DNA of 58,419 bases, taken from NCBI GenBank assembly GCA_017938145.1, contig JAGBCB010000016.1, positions 1 to 58,419 on the forward strand, written 5' to 3'. Below the pieces are notes generated by a model. It was not told where the DNA came from and did no database searches. It saw nothing but the letters and a program-made list of their open reading frames with translations. The translations under genes were made by a program, and so were the position numbers. Source of the DNA: Lachnospiraceae bacterium. GTDB lineage: Bacteria; Bacillota; Clostridia; Lachnospirales; Lachnospiraceae. The first letter of the stretch is position 1; each line of letters opens with the position of its first letter. This document shows positions 24,663 through 32,618 of the stretch, piece by piece.

Positions 24663-25989
24663 AATTTACCCCGTTACTGTCAATTTCAACCGCAATACCG
24701 TCTACTGCCAGCTTACGGAAAAAGCATCTCTGAATGGAAACGTCCTTTAACGTGTAGCTAAAGGAAAAGGCCAACGTTTCTCCGTAGGAACACACCGTTC
24801 CCTTGATATCCTGCCCCTTAGACATGGCAAGAAAGGCTAATATCATCTCTACATACGGACGGTACGGTTCCTCTATCGGGATGTTTCCTATATTGGTCAC
24901 TGTAGACGTGTTAGCCAATGCGGACGCCGTATACACATGCTTCATGGCAATATTCTTCAACGGAAGCGGCACCGCTCTGGCAATCCAGATTTTCTCATTG
25001 GAAACATTATAAGAAAACAGTTTTTCCAAATGCTCCTTATCCATCTGGCTGCGGAGACTGTCGCGGATAATTTGTAATACTTCTTCAAAAGTATATGCAT
25101 CCTCGGTGGGATGAAATTCCGCCGACACCATAGCAAAGAAATTTTTTGTGGTTATGGAACCGAAGTACGGGCGAAGATTTACCGGCACTGCCACACGAAT
25201 CGGAAGCTTTGACGGCATGCCCTTTAAACATTCCTGATAAACGCTCCAGGCAAATACAGTCACCAGATACTCGTTAATGCTGACACCGTACTGCTTGCAG
25301 ACCGCCTTTAACTGCGGAATATTTAAGTAACCGTGCATCACACCAAACTCGCCCTGACGGAGTTTTTCGCCCTTAATCAGATAGGCCTTCTGCTTCTTAT
25401 ATCCGCTCTTTGCTGCCTGCTTGTAATTCTTTAAAAAACTGTCTTCCCGGTTCATGGAGGTGTGGGTTGCCAAAGAATCACTCATGGTATTTCCCAGCTC
25501 CGGATGACGCAGACGCAAATACTGATAGGTCAACTCCCGCAAAAAGTTAATGGCTCCCATGCCATCGGTAAGCACATGGAATACCTCCAAATTGATACGG
25601 TATTTATAATAGGTTACCCGAAACAGATAATTGTTGTTCTTGTTGGCATGAATATAGCGGCACGGAAAATTAGTTTCTTCCGCCACTCTTGGCGCCGGTT
25701 TCCCGTTTTCCTCAAAATAATACCAGAACACACCCTTGCGCATACGCAGATTAAAGCCGTCAAACTTTGGCAATACCATATCCACCGCCTGCTGCAACAG
25801 TTCCGGGTCAATCAGTTCGGTTAACGTCACACAAATACGGTATACGTTACTCATATTTTCGCCGGCAATGGCAGGAAATAAATGGGCCGTGTTGTCAAGC
25901 CTCTCCCAACGGATGTCCTTTTGCGCTTTTTTCTTCTTTTTATGTTGTACTTCCTGAAGCTCTTCTCCCGGAATTGATTTTTTTCTCAT
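24655..25989 (-). CDS. Condensation/alcohol-acetyltransferase-like CoA-dependent acyltransferase
   Basis: 444 residues with an HxxxDG active-site motif (FHVLTDGMGAINFLREL, about 137-153) of the chloramphenicol-acetyltransferase/condensation superfamily, and a C-terminal FSFSYTL strand. The N-terminus is a lysine-rich stretch. There is no carrier-protein domain, so a CoA-dependent acyl transfer to a hydroxyl group is likelier than peptide synthesis. It is coupled to the DUF6320 membrane gene by an 8-base overlap. Confidence 0.75.
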   Translation of the reverse strand: MRKKSIPGEELQEVQHKKKKKAQKDIRWERLDNTAHLFPAIAGENMSNVYRICVTLTELIDPELLQQAVDMVLPKFDGFNLRMRKGVFWYYFEENGKPAPRVAEETNFPCRYIHANKNNNYLFRVTYYKYRINLEVFHVLTDGMGAINFLRELTYQYLRLRHPELGNTMSDSLATHTSMNREDSFLKNYKQAAKSGYKKQKAYLIKGEKLRQGEFGVMHGYLNIPQLKAVCKQYGVSINEYLVTVFAWSVYQECLKGMPSKLPIRVAVPVNLRPYFGSITTKNFFAMVSAEFHPTEDAYTFEEVLQIIRDSLRSQMDKEHLEKLFSYNVSNEKIWIARAVPLPLKNIAMKHVYTASALANTSTVTNIGNIPIEEPYRPYVEMILAFLAMSKGQDIKGTVCSYGETLAFSFSYTLKDVSIQRCFFRKLAVDGIAVEIDSNGVNYE

Positions 25990-26000
25990 ATTATTCTCGC

Positions 26001-26420
26001 TTACAAATTTGCTTTGATTTTTTCAATCATCTCCGAATATTCTGCGTCGGTTAAATAAACCTTGCCCGGGTTCATCTGGAAGATGCCGCCCCATTCATCG
26101 CCGCCCTCATACTTTGGCACAAGATGCATGTGAAGATGACAGCCGGTATCACCGTAAGCACCATAATTTACCTTGTTTGGCTTAAATGCTGCGTGAAGCG
26201 CCTTTGCCGCACGGGTAACATCTGCCATAAATAAATTACGCTCTTCTTCGGAAATATCAACGATTTCGCTTACATGGTCTTTATAAGCCACAATTACACG
26301 GCCCGGCTTACTCTGCTCCTTAAATAAAATGAGGCTGCTGACCTGAAGGTCACAGATAAAAATGCCGAACTTGTCTAAAAGATCGCCTCTCATACAATAT
26401 GCGCAGTTGTTGTCTTTCAT
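26001..26420 (-). CDS. HIT family nucleotide-binding protein
   Basis: 139 residues with the histidine triad HLHMHLVP near residue 95 and an N-terminal CAYCMRG. HIT proteins hydrolyse nucleotide phosphoramidates or dinucleotides. AGGAG precedes the ATG at 26420, so I reject an in-frame start 33 bases upstream. It follows the HipA-like gene in the same direction. The segment EGGDEWGGIFQMNPGKVYLTD is appended after the triad. Confidence 0.92.
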   Translation of the reverse strand: MKDNNCAYCMRGDLLDKFGIFICDLQVSSLILFKEQSKPGRVIVAYKDHVSEIVDISEEERNLFMADVTRAAKALHAAFKPNKVNYGAYGDTGCHLHMHLVPKYEGGDEWGGIFQMNPGKVYLTDAEYSEMIEKIKANL

Positions 26421-26489
26421 ATCGGTTTCTCCTTTTGTTTTACTTATTTTCATTTTGGTATTACTTCTATTATGCTGTCTATTATTGTA

Positions 26490-27314
26490 TCATATTTTCC
26501 TTGCTGTTGTAAATAAATACTGATACTTTCTCATCTGTGCATAAATTATTTCTTCCACACGCCCTCTCACCTCTTTTGGATATATTGACGCTGTATCTAT
26601 TAAGTTTTTCACATCTTTTTGTGTGAAACTAAATTTCAAATGAGCACCATACAACATCTCCGATACATCCAATTGTTCTTCAAAACTGGCGCAAATTGTT
26701 TTTGCTTCTACCTCTTTCACCATCTTATATGCGTCTTCTTCCAACGGATAATCTATGGTAGTATCCGATAACAAACCTGCTCCATTATCAAAAATCGGAC
26801 AATAACAAAATTTTCCTGCCCCATTCATTAAAACAGCAATATTATGGGTATGCCTGTCTTCATTTAAAAATAATGCATCCAAGGTAAGCAATTTATTCAT
26901 ATATACACCATAATTCTTTAACCCGGTCATTCTCTCTACCTGACTTACTAAAAATATCATTCGGTCTTCTGTCTTTTCAATTTTATAAATGGACTTGTAA
27001 AGACTTTCTCCAAAAAAGTTTTTAAACAATCTCTCCAAGGTAATAATCTGCCAGTCATCTTCCAGGAAATCCATGCTTTTTGTCCCATGATACATCATAG
27101 ATTTATATTTTATTTCCTCTAATTCATATAACACATATTCTTCCTCTAATAGAGTCGATTTTTTTAAAAGCTGGGATATCATATATTCTGCCAGGCCTTC
27201 ATAACCTGTATAGTCCGCTTTATACCAATACCCATTAGTCGCCCATTTCAGTTGATTACCCTTAGAGGATTGTCTGTCATTGGTTCTGATATTCTGCTCA
27301 AATAATTCTATCAT
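26490..27314 (-). CDS. HipA-like kinase-fold protein (putative toxin)
   Basis: 274 residues. The C-terminal half has a HipA/CtkA-type kinase core: catalytic loop LNEDRHTHNIAVL (about 150-162) and the metal-binding segment CPIFDNGAGLL. The N-terminal ATP-binding part is short (KGNQLKWATNGYWYKADY includes a lysine suited to ATP binding). It lies 15 bases downstream of an XRE-type regulator, as hipA follows hipB. HipA kinases phosphorylate protein or tRNA-synthetase targets and stop growth; that activity is inferred here. Confidence 0.75.
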   Translation of the reverse strand: MIELFEQNIRTNDRQSSKGNQLKWATNGYWYKADYTGYEGLAEYMISQLLKKSTLLEEEYVLYELEEIKYKSMMYHGTKSMDFLEDDWQIITLERLFKNFFGESLYKSIYKIEKTEDRMIFLVSQVERMTGLKNYGVYMNKLLTLDALFLNEDRHTHNIAVLMNGAGKFCYCPIFDNGAGLLSDTTIDYPLEEDAYKMVKEVEAKTICASFEEQLDVSEMLYGAHLKFSFTQKDVKNLIDTASIYPKEVRGRVEEIIYAQMRKYQYLFTTARKI

Positions 27315-27329
27315 AACATCCTCCTGTTC

Positions 27330-27878
27330 CTATCGTTCAATCCGGAGCCAAAATTTATCCTCTGCCATTCTACCTTCTGTTTTTTCAATAATCAGAAAGG
27401 GATCATAAAAAGGAAGGCCCAAATCCTTCAAAACCAGCTTCAATTTGTCCCTGCTTTCCGGAAAGCATCTGGATTTCAGAAATTCCAAATAGGAATCATA
27501 GTCCGGCTCCTTTTCGTTTCCAAATGCGCAAAAAAACGGATTTTTTGTATAGTTTTTTATATTTACTTTTTTCTCAATTTCATTGACATCAATTATAGTA
27601 CAAACCGTTTGCTCATGCATATACCAAAGCCGGAGCGGATATACTTTAGGAGGAACTTTTAGTTCTTCCGCTATTGATAGATTATTTTCCAACAAAATCA
27701 ATAACAAGACTATATTTCCCTGAATTGGTTCCTCGGTAGTTTCCCAACGCTCCACCGTTGCTTTGGAACAATTTATCAACATGGCAAATTCCTTTTGGGT
27801 AAGTCCCAGTTGCATTCTTATTCTCTTTACTTCCTGTGCAGTTACATATTCCGGTGTGACAAACATATTATTTTTCAT
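27330..27878 (-). CDS. XRE-type HTH protein, putative HipB-like antitoxin with extra domain
   Basis: 182 residues. Residues ~14-60 are an XRE helix-turn-helix (VKRIRMQLGLTQKEFAMLIN, then SKATVERWE). The C-terminal ~80 residues (FLKSRCFPESRDKLKLVLKD, then YDPFLIIEKTEGRMAEDKFW) resemble the small domain at the start of some HipA proteins. This suggests a redistribution of HipA domains, as in HipBST systems. GGGAGG precedes the ATG. Its promoter contains a palindrome, consistent with autorepression. Confidence 0.75.
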   Translation of the reverse strand: MKNNMFVTPEYVTAQEVKRIRMQLGLTQKEFAMLINCSKATVERWETTEEPIQGNIVLLLILLENNLSIAEELKVPPKVYPLRLWYMHEQTVCTIIDVNEIEKKVNIKNYTKNPFFCAFGNEKEPDYDSYLEFLKSRCFPESRDKLKLVLKDLGLPFYDPFLIIEKTEGRMAEDKFWLRIER

Positions 27879-27897
27879 GCAAACACCTCCCGTTTTA

Positions 27898-27926
27898 TTT
27901 ATACCATCATTTTAATGGTTTGTAAA
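27898..27926 (-). promoter_or_regulatory. HipBA-like promoter with operator in the spacer
   Basis: TTTACA (27921-27926), a 17-base spacer and TATAAA (27898-27903). The near-perfect palindrome ACCATTAAAATGATGGT (27903-27919) fills the spacer. A second copy of the motif is centred 32 bp upstream (27943), about three helical turns away. Confidence 0.75.
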
Positions 27927-27930
27927 CAAG

Positions 27931-27955
27931 AAAAACCATCAAAATGATGGTTTTT
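27931..27955. terminator. Dual-purpose palindrome: hydrolase terminator and second operator
   Basis: A perfect 11-bp inverted repeat (AAAAACCATCA and complement, 3-base loop) lies just after the hydrolase stop at 27965. T-rich sequence follows in both directions. It shares the ACCATCA/TGATGGT core with the operator in the HipBA-like promoter. Confidence 0.7.
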
Positions 27956-27964
27956 CAAAAAATA

Positions 27965-29386
27965 TTATTTTATTTCTTCACAAAATCCCGAAAAAATATC
28001 CGCCAAATCGTCCGGAAAACTTATTTTTTTATAAACGGATGTTATGTCCTGTGTGTCAATTCTATACCCAAAATGACTGATATCATCAAAAACCATTATG
28101 GTAACCTTTTCATCATCTGCTAATTCCTGCTGCCACAGATTGATATCCGCATCATACACCTGATGATCAAACCGGCTATTTATCACCAATGTTTGAATTT
28201 CTAGTTTTTTAAGTGAATCCACAGTAGAAATTTCATTATAATCAGCCCAATAGTAATCGGAACAACCAAAATAATAATACCCTTTGGCCATATCCTGAGT
28301 AACATTCTTTGCTGCTTCCATATACTGTTGATAATAAGCAGCATTTACCGGGTCTATTTCACAATATTGGTCCTTTGCTATCTCCGCCAGATGTCGTGCA
28401 GAACCATTAAATAAAATCAGGCCCTTCACATTCTCCTGCTCAGCAAGCGAAACCGCTATTTGAGCACCTAAACTGTGTCCGAATAAAATAATATCACCGG
28501 ATTCATTGTTGTTTCTAATCCACTCCAGTGCTGCTTTGCAATCTATAAAGTATTCTTCATCAAGACCAGCCTCTACCGTAAATTCCGAGGCGTAACGGTT
28601 CGTTCTCTTTTCAAAACGCAAAGAATTTATTCCCCGTTCCGCTAACTCCAATGCTATATCTGCAAAAGTTGGTAGCAATCCTACAGTTTCATTGTAGTCT
28701 GCCACACCGGAACCCGGAATAAGCAGGACTGTTGGCGCATCATTTTTTTCTGTGTAAGTATATACTGCATTCAAATAATAATTGCCACTTTCAAGTAAGA
28801 AGAAAGATTCTGTTATTCCGTTCTTCAACTTATTCTCAAAATTAGTTATAAAGCGAACATCATAATTATAACCCGCTATTTCTAAATTGCTGATATACAC
28901 TTGAATATATGCTTCCACATGGTCAAAAACAAGGGTCGCTGTATAAATAGAGCTACCTCCATCTTTCGCACTTTTCTCATTTTCTATCTTTATGATATTT
29001 CCAAACTTGTTATTCAAGGTTAAGAACATGGAATTGAACTGCTCCGCATCCACCAATGTTTTCATTTCGTCAGAAGCATAACTATATAGCCCCGAAAGTT
29101 CCCCTGCTTTCCACTGTTCCATTAAGTAGTGATATAATTCATCGTTCGAAGTCGGCAAAATAATCTGCTCTATTTCTTGAGCCGGCAGACTGATTTCCGG
29201 AGCGTTCGTTGGCAAAGTAATCTCCGGAGCACTTGTTGGCAGTTTCTCTGTAATATATGTATCCGGTTGCTGAACGGATGGCGTTTCTTCTTCCATACTT
29301 TTTCCACAGCCGCACAGCAAAATAACTGCAAGTACCAAAAATACCTTTCGGCATATGTTCTTTCTCATTTGATACAATTTCTCCAT
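27965..29386 (-). CDS. Secreted lipoprotein with DUF3887-like and alpha/beta-hydrolase domains
   Basis: 473 residues. A lipoprotein signal (LVLAVILLCGCGKS) predicts lipid anchoring outside the membrane. It is followed by a Pro/Thr-rich linker with PTSAPEITLP-type repeats, a DUF3887-like helical domain (~80-180) and an alpha/beta-hydrolase domain with nucleophile FGHSLGAQ, a GSG oxyanion region and a C-terminal FDDISHFGY carrying the probable catalytic His. Substrate is unknown, perhaps an ester or peptide. It is downstream of a MerR-type regulator with a similar sensor domain. Confidence 0.85.
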   Translation of the reverse strand: MEKLYQMRKNICRKVFLVLAVILLCGCGKSMEEETPSVQQPDTYITEKLPTSAPEITLPTNAPEISLPAQEIEQIILPTSNDELYHYLMEQWKAGELSGLYSYASDEMKTLVDAEQFNSMFLTLNNKFGNIIKIENEKSAKDGGSSIYTATLVFDHVEAYIQVYISNLEIAGYNYDVRFITNFENKLKNGITESFFLLESGNYYLNAVYTYTEKNDAPTVLLIPGSGVADYNETVGLLPTFADIALELAERGINSLRFEKRTNRYASEFTVEAGLDEEYFIDCKAALEWIRNNNESGDIILFGHSLGAQIAVSLAEQENVKGLILFNGSARHLAEIAKDQYCEIDPVNAAYYQQYMEAAKNVTQDMAKGYYYFGCSDYYWADYNEISTVDSLKKLEIQTLVINSRFDHQVYDADINLWQQELADDEKVTIMVFDDISHFGYRIDTQDITSVYKKISFPDDLADIFSGFCEEIK

Positions 29387-29425
29387 CGTAACCTCTCTCC
29401 TTTCTTACTTCTCTACATGCTGTAT

Positions 29426-30097
29426 TCAGAAGCCATAGATTATTTCTCCACGAAATACATATTTCAGTCGAATAATCATTTTTTCAAAATGAAGATTCTG
29501 ATAAAAAATCGTATCAACCTTCGGCTCTTTCCAAGCATCTCCAAGCTTTATAAATGCTCCCATAGCAAAGGTTTCATCCCTCCACCTGTTTTGAAATGCT
29601 ACCGGTGGCATGTAATCCTTAATCTGCTGGCTAAAGTGCCGATACAGCCCTTCCAGGTTGCCTTGTATAATATATTCTGAGCAACATCGAACAAGCTGTA
29701 ATTTTTTTTCGTCGCTTTGTGACACCGAATAGTTTGTTTTCTGAAAGAAAACTTCCCCGCGGTCTATATTTACCAAGGCTTCTTCTAAAAGATAGATTTC
29801 CTGCTGTTTTGTATGAATAGAAGCATATATTTCCGCTTTACGCAAGTGTAACATTTCCTTTAAAGACATGTCACCATGAAGGAATTCCTGTATTGTTTTT
29901 ACCGAAAGACCAATCGCACGCAACGCCAGAATATCGCGGATTTTATCTATTTGCTCCTTACTATAACTTCTATGCTTACTTGAAGAGGTTCTGTTACTTT
30001 CAATTAAGCCCTTTTCCTCATAAAACCGCAGTGTACGGGAAGAAATATGAAATTTTTCACAAATCTCGGTAATATCAAACAGTTCTTCCATCGGCAT
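29426..30097 (-). CDS. MerR family regulator with DUF3887-like C-terminal domain
   Basis: 223 residues: an N-terminal MerR DNA-binding domain (FDITEICEKFHISSRTLRFY, EEKGLIESNR), a coiled-coil dimerisation helix, and a C-terminal domain (~130-223) containing GNLEGLYRHFSQQIKDYMPP and GAFIKLGDAW. This resembles DUF3887, the same type of domain as in the downstream hydrolase. I infer that the two proteins sense related ligands. AGGAGG precedes the ATG. Confidence 0.85.
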   Translation of the reverse strand: MPMEELFDITEICEKFHISSRTLRFYEEKGLIESNRTSSSKHRSYSKEQIDKIRDILALRAIGLSVKTIQEFLHGDMSLKEMLHLRKAEIYASIHTKQQEIYLLEEALVNIDRGEVFFQKTNYSVSQSDEKKLQLVRCCSEYIIQGNLEGLYRHFSQQIKDYMPPVAFQNRWRDETFAMGAFIKLGDAWKEPKVDTIFYQNLHFEKMIIRLKYVFRGEIIYGF

Positions 30098-30114
30098 TAG
30101 TACCTCCTGAAATT

Positions 30115-30145
30115 ATTATACCAGTTGACGTAACGTCAATGTCAA
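30115..30145 (-). promoter_or_regulatory. MerR-type promoter: 19-bp spacer with palindromic operator
   Basis: TTGACA (30140-30145) and TATAAT (30115-30120) are 19 bp apart, the hallmark of MerR-activated promoters. The spacer contains the perfect palindrome TTGACGT-A-ACGTCAA (30125-30139). Confidence 0.85.
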
Positions 30146-30198
30146 GAGATATTTGTTGTCTACAATCCGATTACCTCTTGGAGAACTGTCCATGCGTT

Positions 30199-30223
30199 AA
30201 AAAAGGTCCGGTGGACCTTTTTT
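30199..30223. terminator. Bidirectional terminator hairpin
   Basis: AAAAAAGGTCC-GGT-GGACCTTTTTT is a perfect 11-bp stem with a T-tract in both directions. It isolates the MerR promoter from the ribosomal operon. Confidence 0.85.
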
Positions 30224-30331
30224 AGCGTGGAGCCGTGCAAATTATATCTGCGATGTTTTGAGTGCTACCTCGAATCCGCTTCGCTACTTCTCGGTCCACT
30301 CAACCATTCTATGATGGTCAGAATATACAAA

Positions 30332-30366
30332 AAGAGCATCCCACAAGTATACTTGCGGATGCTCTT
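30332..30366 (-). terminator. Terminator of rplM-rpsI
   Basis: A 10-bp outer stem (AAGAGCATCC/GGATGCTCTT) encloses a CAAGTATACTTG palindrome and is followed on the minus strand by TTTTTGTATATT. Confidence 0.85.
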
Positions 30367-30395
30367 CTTTGCATATCCTGCCATCGCAGATATAA

Positions 30396-30788
30396 TTATC
30401 TCTTGGAAAACTGTGGTGCTCTTCTCGCAGCCTTTAAGCCGTACTTCTTTCTTTCCTTCATACGAGGGTCTCTTGTTAAGAAGCCTGCCTTCTTAAGTGC
30501 CGGACGTAAATCGCCATCCACCTGTAAAAGGGCTCTGGAGATACCGTGTCTGATAGCACCAGCCTGACCTGTGAAACCACCGCCGCGAACGGTTGTGATA
30601 ACGTCGTACTTGTCAGCTGTCTCTGTAAGAGCCAGTGGCTGACGAACGATCAGCTTTAATGTATCTAATCCGAAATATTCATCCATATCTCTCTTGTTGA
30701 TTGTAACCTTACCAGTACCAGGTACTAAATATACTCTGGCAACACTGCTCTTTCTTCTACCTGTTCCGTAGTATTTTGCCTTAGCCAA
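30396..30788 (-). CDS. rpsI: 30S ribosomal protein S9
   Basis: 130 residues, with the typical N-terminus [14 protein letters not shown] and C-terminus [17 protein letters not shown] that reaches the ribosomal P site. It lies 22 bases after rplM in the universally conserved order. Its 3' end appears duplicated at 30171-30189. Confidence 0.98.
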   Translation of the reverse strand: MAKAKYYGTGRRKSSVARVYLVPGTGKVTINKRDMDEYFGLDTLKLIVRQPLALTETADKYDVITTVRGGGFTGQAGAIRHGISRALLQVDGDLRPALKKAGFLTRDPRMKERKKYGLKAARRAPQFSKR

Positions 30789-30810
30789 TGTTTTGTCCTC
30801 CTTTCAGTGA

Positions 30811-31245
30811 TTAGAACTTGATTTCTAATACTTCTGGTTTCTGAGCTGCGTGAACGTGCTCTGGGCCAGCGTATACATGTAACTTGTTAATCATGCTTCT
30901 TCCTAAAGGTCCCTTTGGAAGCATTCCCTTAACTGCAAGCTTGATAACTTCAGCGGAATCCTTAGCCATAAGTTCCTTTAATGTGGTTTCTCTCATACCA
31001 CCTGCGTAATCGGAGTGATTGTAGTAGATCTTCTGATCCATCTTCTTACCGGTTACCTTAACCTTGCTAGCGTTAACAACGATAACATAGTCACCTGTAT
31101 CAACGTGTGGTGTGAAAATTGGCTTGTTCTTGCCTCTTAAAACCTTAGCAATTTCTGCTGCGAGACGACCTAATGTCTGACCTTCAGCGTCAACTACGTA
31201 CCACTTTCTTTCAATGGTAGCTGGGCTTGCCATAAAAGTCTTCAT
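30811..31245 (-). CDS. rplM: 50S ribosomal protein L13
   Basis: 144 residues, starting [20 protein letters not shown] and including [27 protein letters not shown] precedes the ATG. It has its own consensus promoter and a ~100-base leader, separate from the upstream SLH-like gene. Confidence 0.98.
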   Translation of the reverse strand: MKTFMASPATIERKWYVVDAEGQTLGRLAAEIAKVLRGKNKPIFTPHVDTGDYVIVVNASKVKVTGKKMDQKIYYNHSDYAGGMRETTLKELMAKDSAEVIKLAVKGMLPKGPLGRSMINKLHVYAGPEHVHAAQKPEVLEIKF

Positions 31246-31375
31246 TGCGTAATCCTCCTTAAAATCTTCTGTTATATGATACTGTAATAAACAGGCTCAT
31301 AAGTCACTTTAAATGCACCAAACCTCATTTGGCGCCAACGTGTTACATTATATCGAAGGGTCACACAATTGTCAA
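31246..31375 (-). promoter_or_regulatory. rplM-rpsI promoter and structured 5' leader
   Basis: TTGACA (31370-31375), a 17-base spacer and TATAAT (31347-31352) form a perfect-consensus promoter. The ~95-base transcribed leader contains a short GGCGCC-centred structure and self-complementary stretches. Firmicutes rplM genes often have an L13-binding leader; whether this is one cannot be decided by eye. The remaining stretch up to 31531 is A/T-rich, with a weak hairpin near 31460-31490. Confidence 0.75.
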
Positions 31376-31531
31376 CAACAATTTTCACTTTTTTTGAGGA
31401 TTTTTTCATTTTTTCTTTGATTATGTGTCATTTTATCTTGTGTCAAGTGATTTTTGTCTGCGTCTGAGAATTTTCTTTATTTTCAGACACTTTAAGCATC
31501 TCCGTTTTCTTAGTTTAACTCACGTTCCGGT

Positions 31532-32542
31532 CTATTTCCAGCACTGTTTTACTGCCAAAAGCCAGCTGTTTCCCGCTTCTGTTTTCAGTCCTGCTTCCGG
31601 ATAAAACATTTGTCCTTGCACCTGATATCCCTTTAATATCCCTGACTCATACAAATAGGCAATCGCCTTTCTTTCCGATGCGGAACAGCCGGAAATGTCG
31701 GTTACATACGCACCGGCACTTTTCGAAGAAGTGTCGCAGCCGTTCTCGTTTAACACCTGGGCTGCCAGCCACAGGCAAAGGGCAGCAAGGCGTCTTGGAA
31801 TCGGTGCATTGATATCCAGCTTTTCAATATCCACGCCACAAAACAGGGCTTTTATTACAAATTTGGTTAACAGGGAATTCATATTGAGTCCCCGGGCACT
31901 TACCACCGGCTCCATCATGGCAATTAAATCGTAGGCAAATTCAAAATAACTGACGTAAGCATCCGAACGGTTCAGCACCGGCACCTGTCCAAAAATCTGC
32001 GCCGGATAGGTAAGAGTCTGGGTTGCCGGAGCTTCCTGTGCCGGTTCTTTTGCAGGAGTCTCCGGAAGCTTTGGTACGTTTTCACCCGTGGAAGCCCACT
32101 GCTGCCCCAACGAAGGAAGCTTGTCCTCCGAAACATCTGCAGGTGTTTCTGCCACTTCCGGAGAAACTGTTACTGCCGGGATTTCTGTTGGCTTTGGAGA
32201 GATTGTTACCGTTGGTGCCACCGAAATCTCTACCGGAACTACGGTTGGCTGCGGTAAGTCCGTCTCTTTCGCCTTTTCCGTTGGTACAGGTGCACCCGGT
32301 GCTACCGTAACCGGTGGCAATACAGCCTCCACCGGCGTCTGTGCTATGGAATGCTGTTTTTGTGCCTCTTCTTCATCAAAAAACACGCTGTCTCCGGCTT
32401 CCCGGACCAGCGTGTTATCTTTTGTAATCGTATTCGGTTTTGCTCCATCACTGCTTGTCAAAGTAAATACTCCGTACCCGGCTAAAATTCCTGCCATGGC
32501 ACAAAACAAATACATAAACTTCCACAACAAACTCCCTTTCAT
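31532..32542 (-). CDS. Membrane-anchored, Pro/Thr-rich protein with SLH-like C-terminus
   Basis: 336 residues. An N-terminal hydrophobic segment (~8-28) acts as a signal or anchor, followed by ~140 residues of a Pro/Thr/Val-rich extracellular linker (motifs such as PTVTISPKPTEIP). The C-terminal ~150 residues include NRSDAYVSYFEFAYDLIAMM and a weak SLH-like segment ending FYPEAGLKTEAG. It probably spans or binds the cell wall. GAGG precedes the ATG. It is inserted between truA and rplM, which are adjacent in many Firmicutes. Confidence 0.7.
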   Translation of the reverse strand: MKGSLLWKFMYLFCAMAGILAGYGVFTLTSSDGAKPNTITKDNTLVREAGDSVFFDEEEAQKQHSIAQTPVEAVLPPVTVAPGAPVPTEKAKETDLPQPTVVPVEISVAPTVTISPKPTEIPAVTVSPEVAETPADVSEDKLPSLGQQWASTGENVPKLPETPAKEPAQEAPATQTLTYPAQIFGQVPVLNRSDAYVSYFEFAYDLIAMMEPVVSARGLNMNSLLTKFVIKALFCGVDIEKLDINAPIPRRLAALCLWLAAQVLNENGCDTSSKSAGAYVTDISGCSASERKAIAYLYESGILKGYQVQGQMFYPEAGLKTEAGNSWLLAVKQCWK

Positions 32543-32618
32543 GCTTACCTCGCTTCCGGGAGCTTATGTACCCCCTGATTTATTCAGAGGCATTTTCTTT
32601 GGAACAGTGAGATACTTC

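Larger units (their letters stand above)
30171..30414. repeat. Duplicated rpsI 3' end (att-like) and flanking inverted repeat
   Basis: A 19-bp sequence covering the last codons of rpsI and its stop (30396-30414) recurs in the same orientation at 30171-30189 with two mismatches, and still encodes QFSKR-stop. A 16-bp perfect inverted repeat (AATTATATCTGCGATG) lies at 30240-30255 and 30382-30397. No coding sequence lies between them. This is the footprint expected of an excised or deleted integrative element, but a chance or hairpin-driven duplication is possible. Confidence 0.5.

Noticed and set aside
31400-31470. Second rplM promoter (TTGACA near 31440)
   Set aside because: The -35 is good but no acceptable -10 lies at the right distance.
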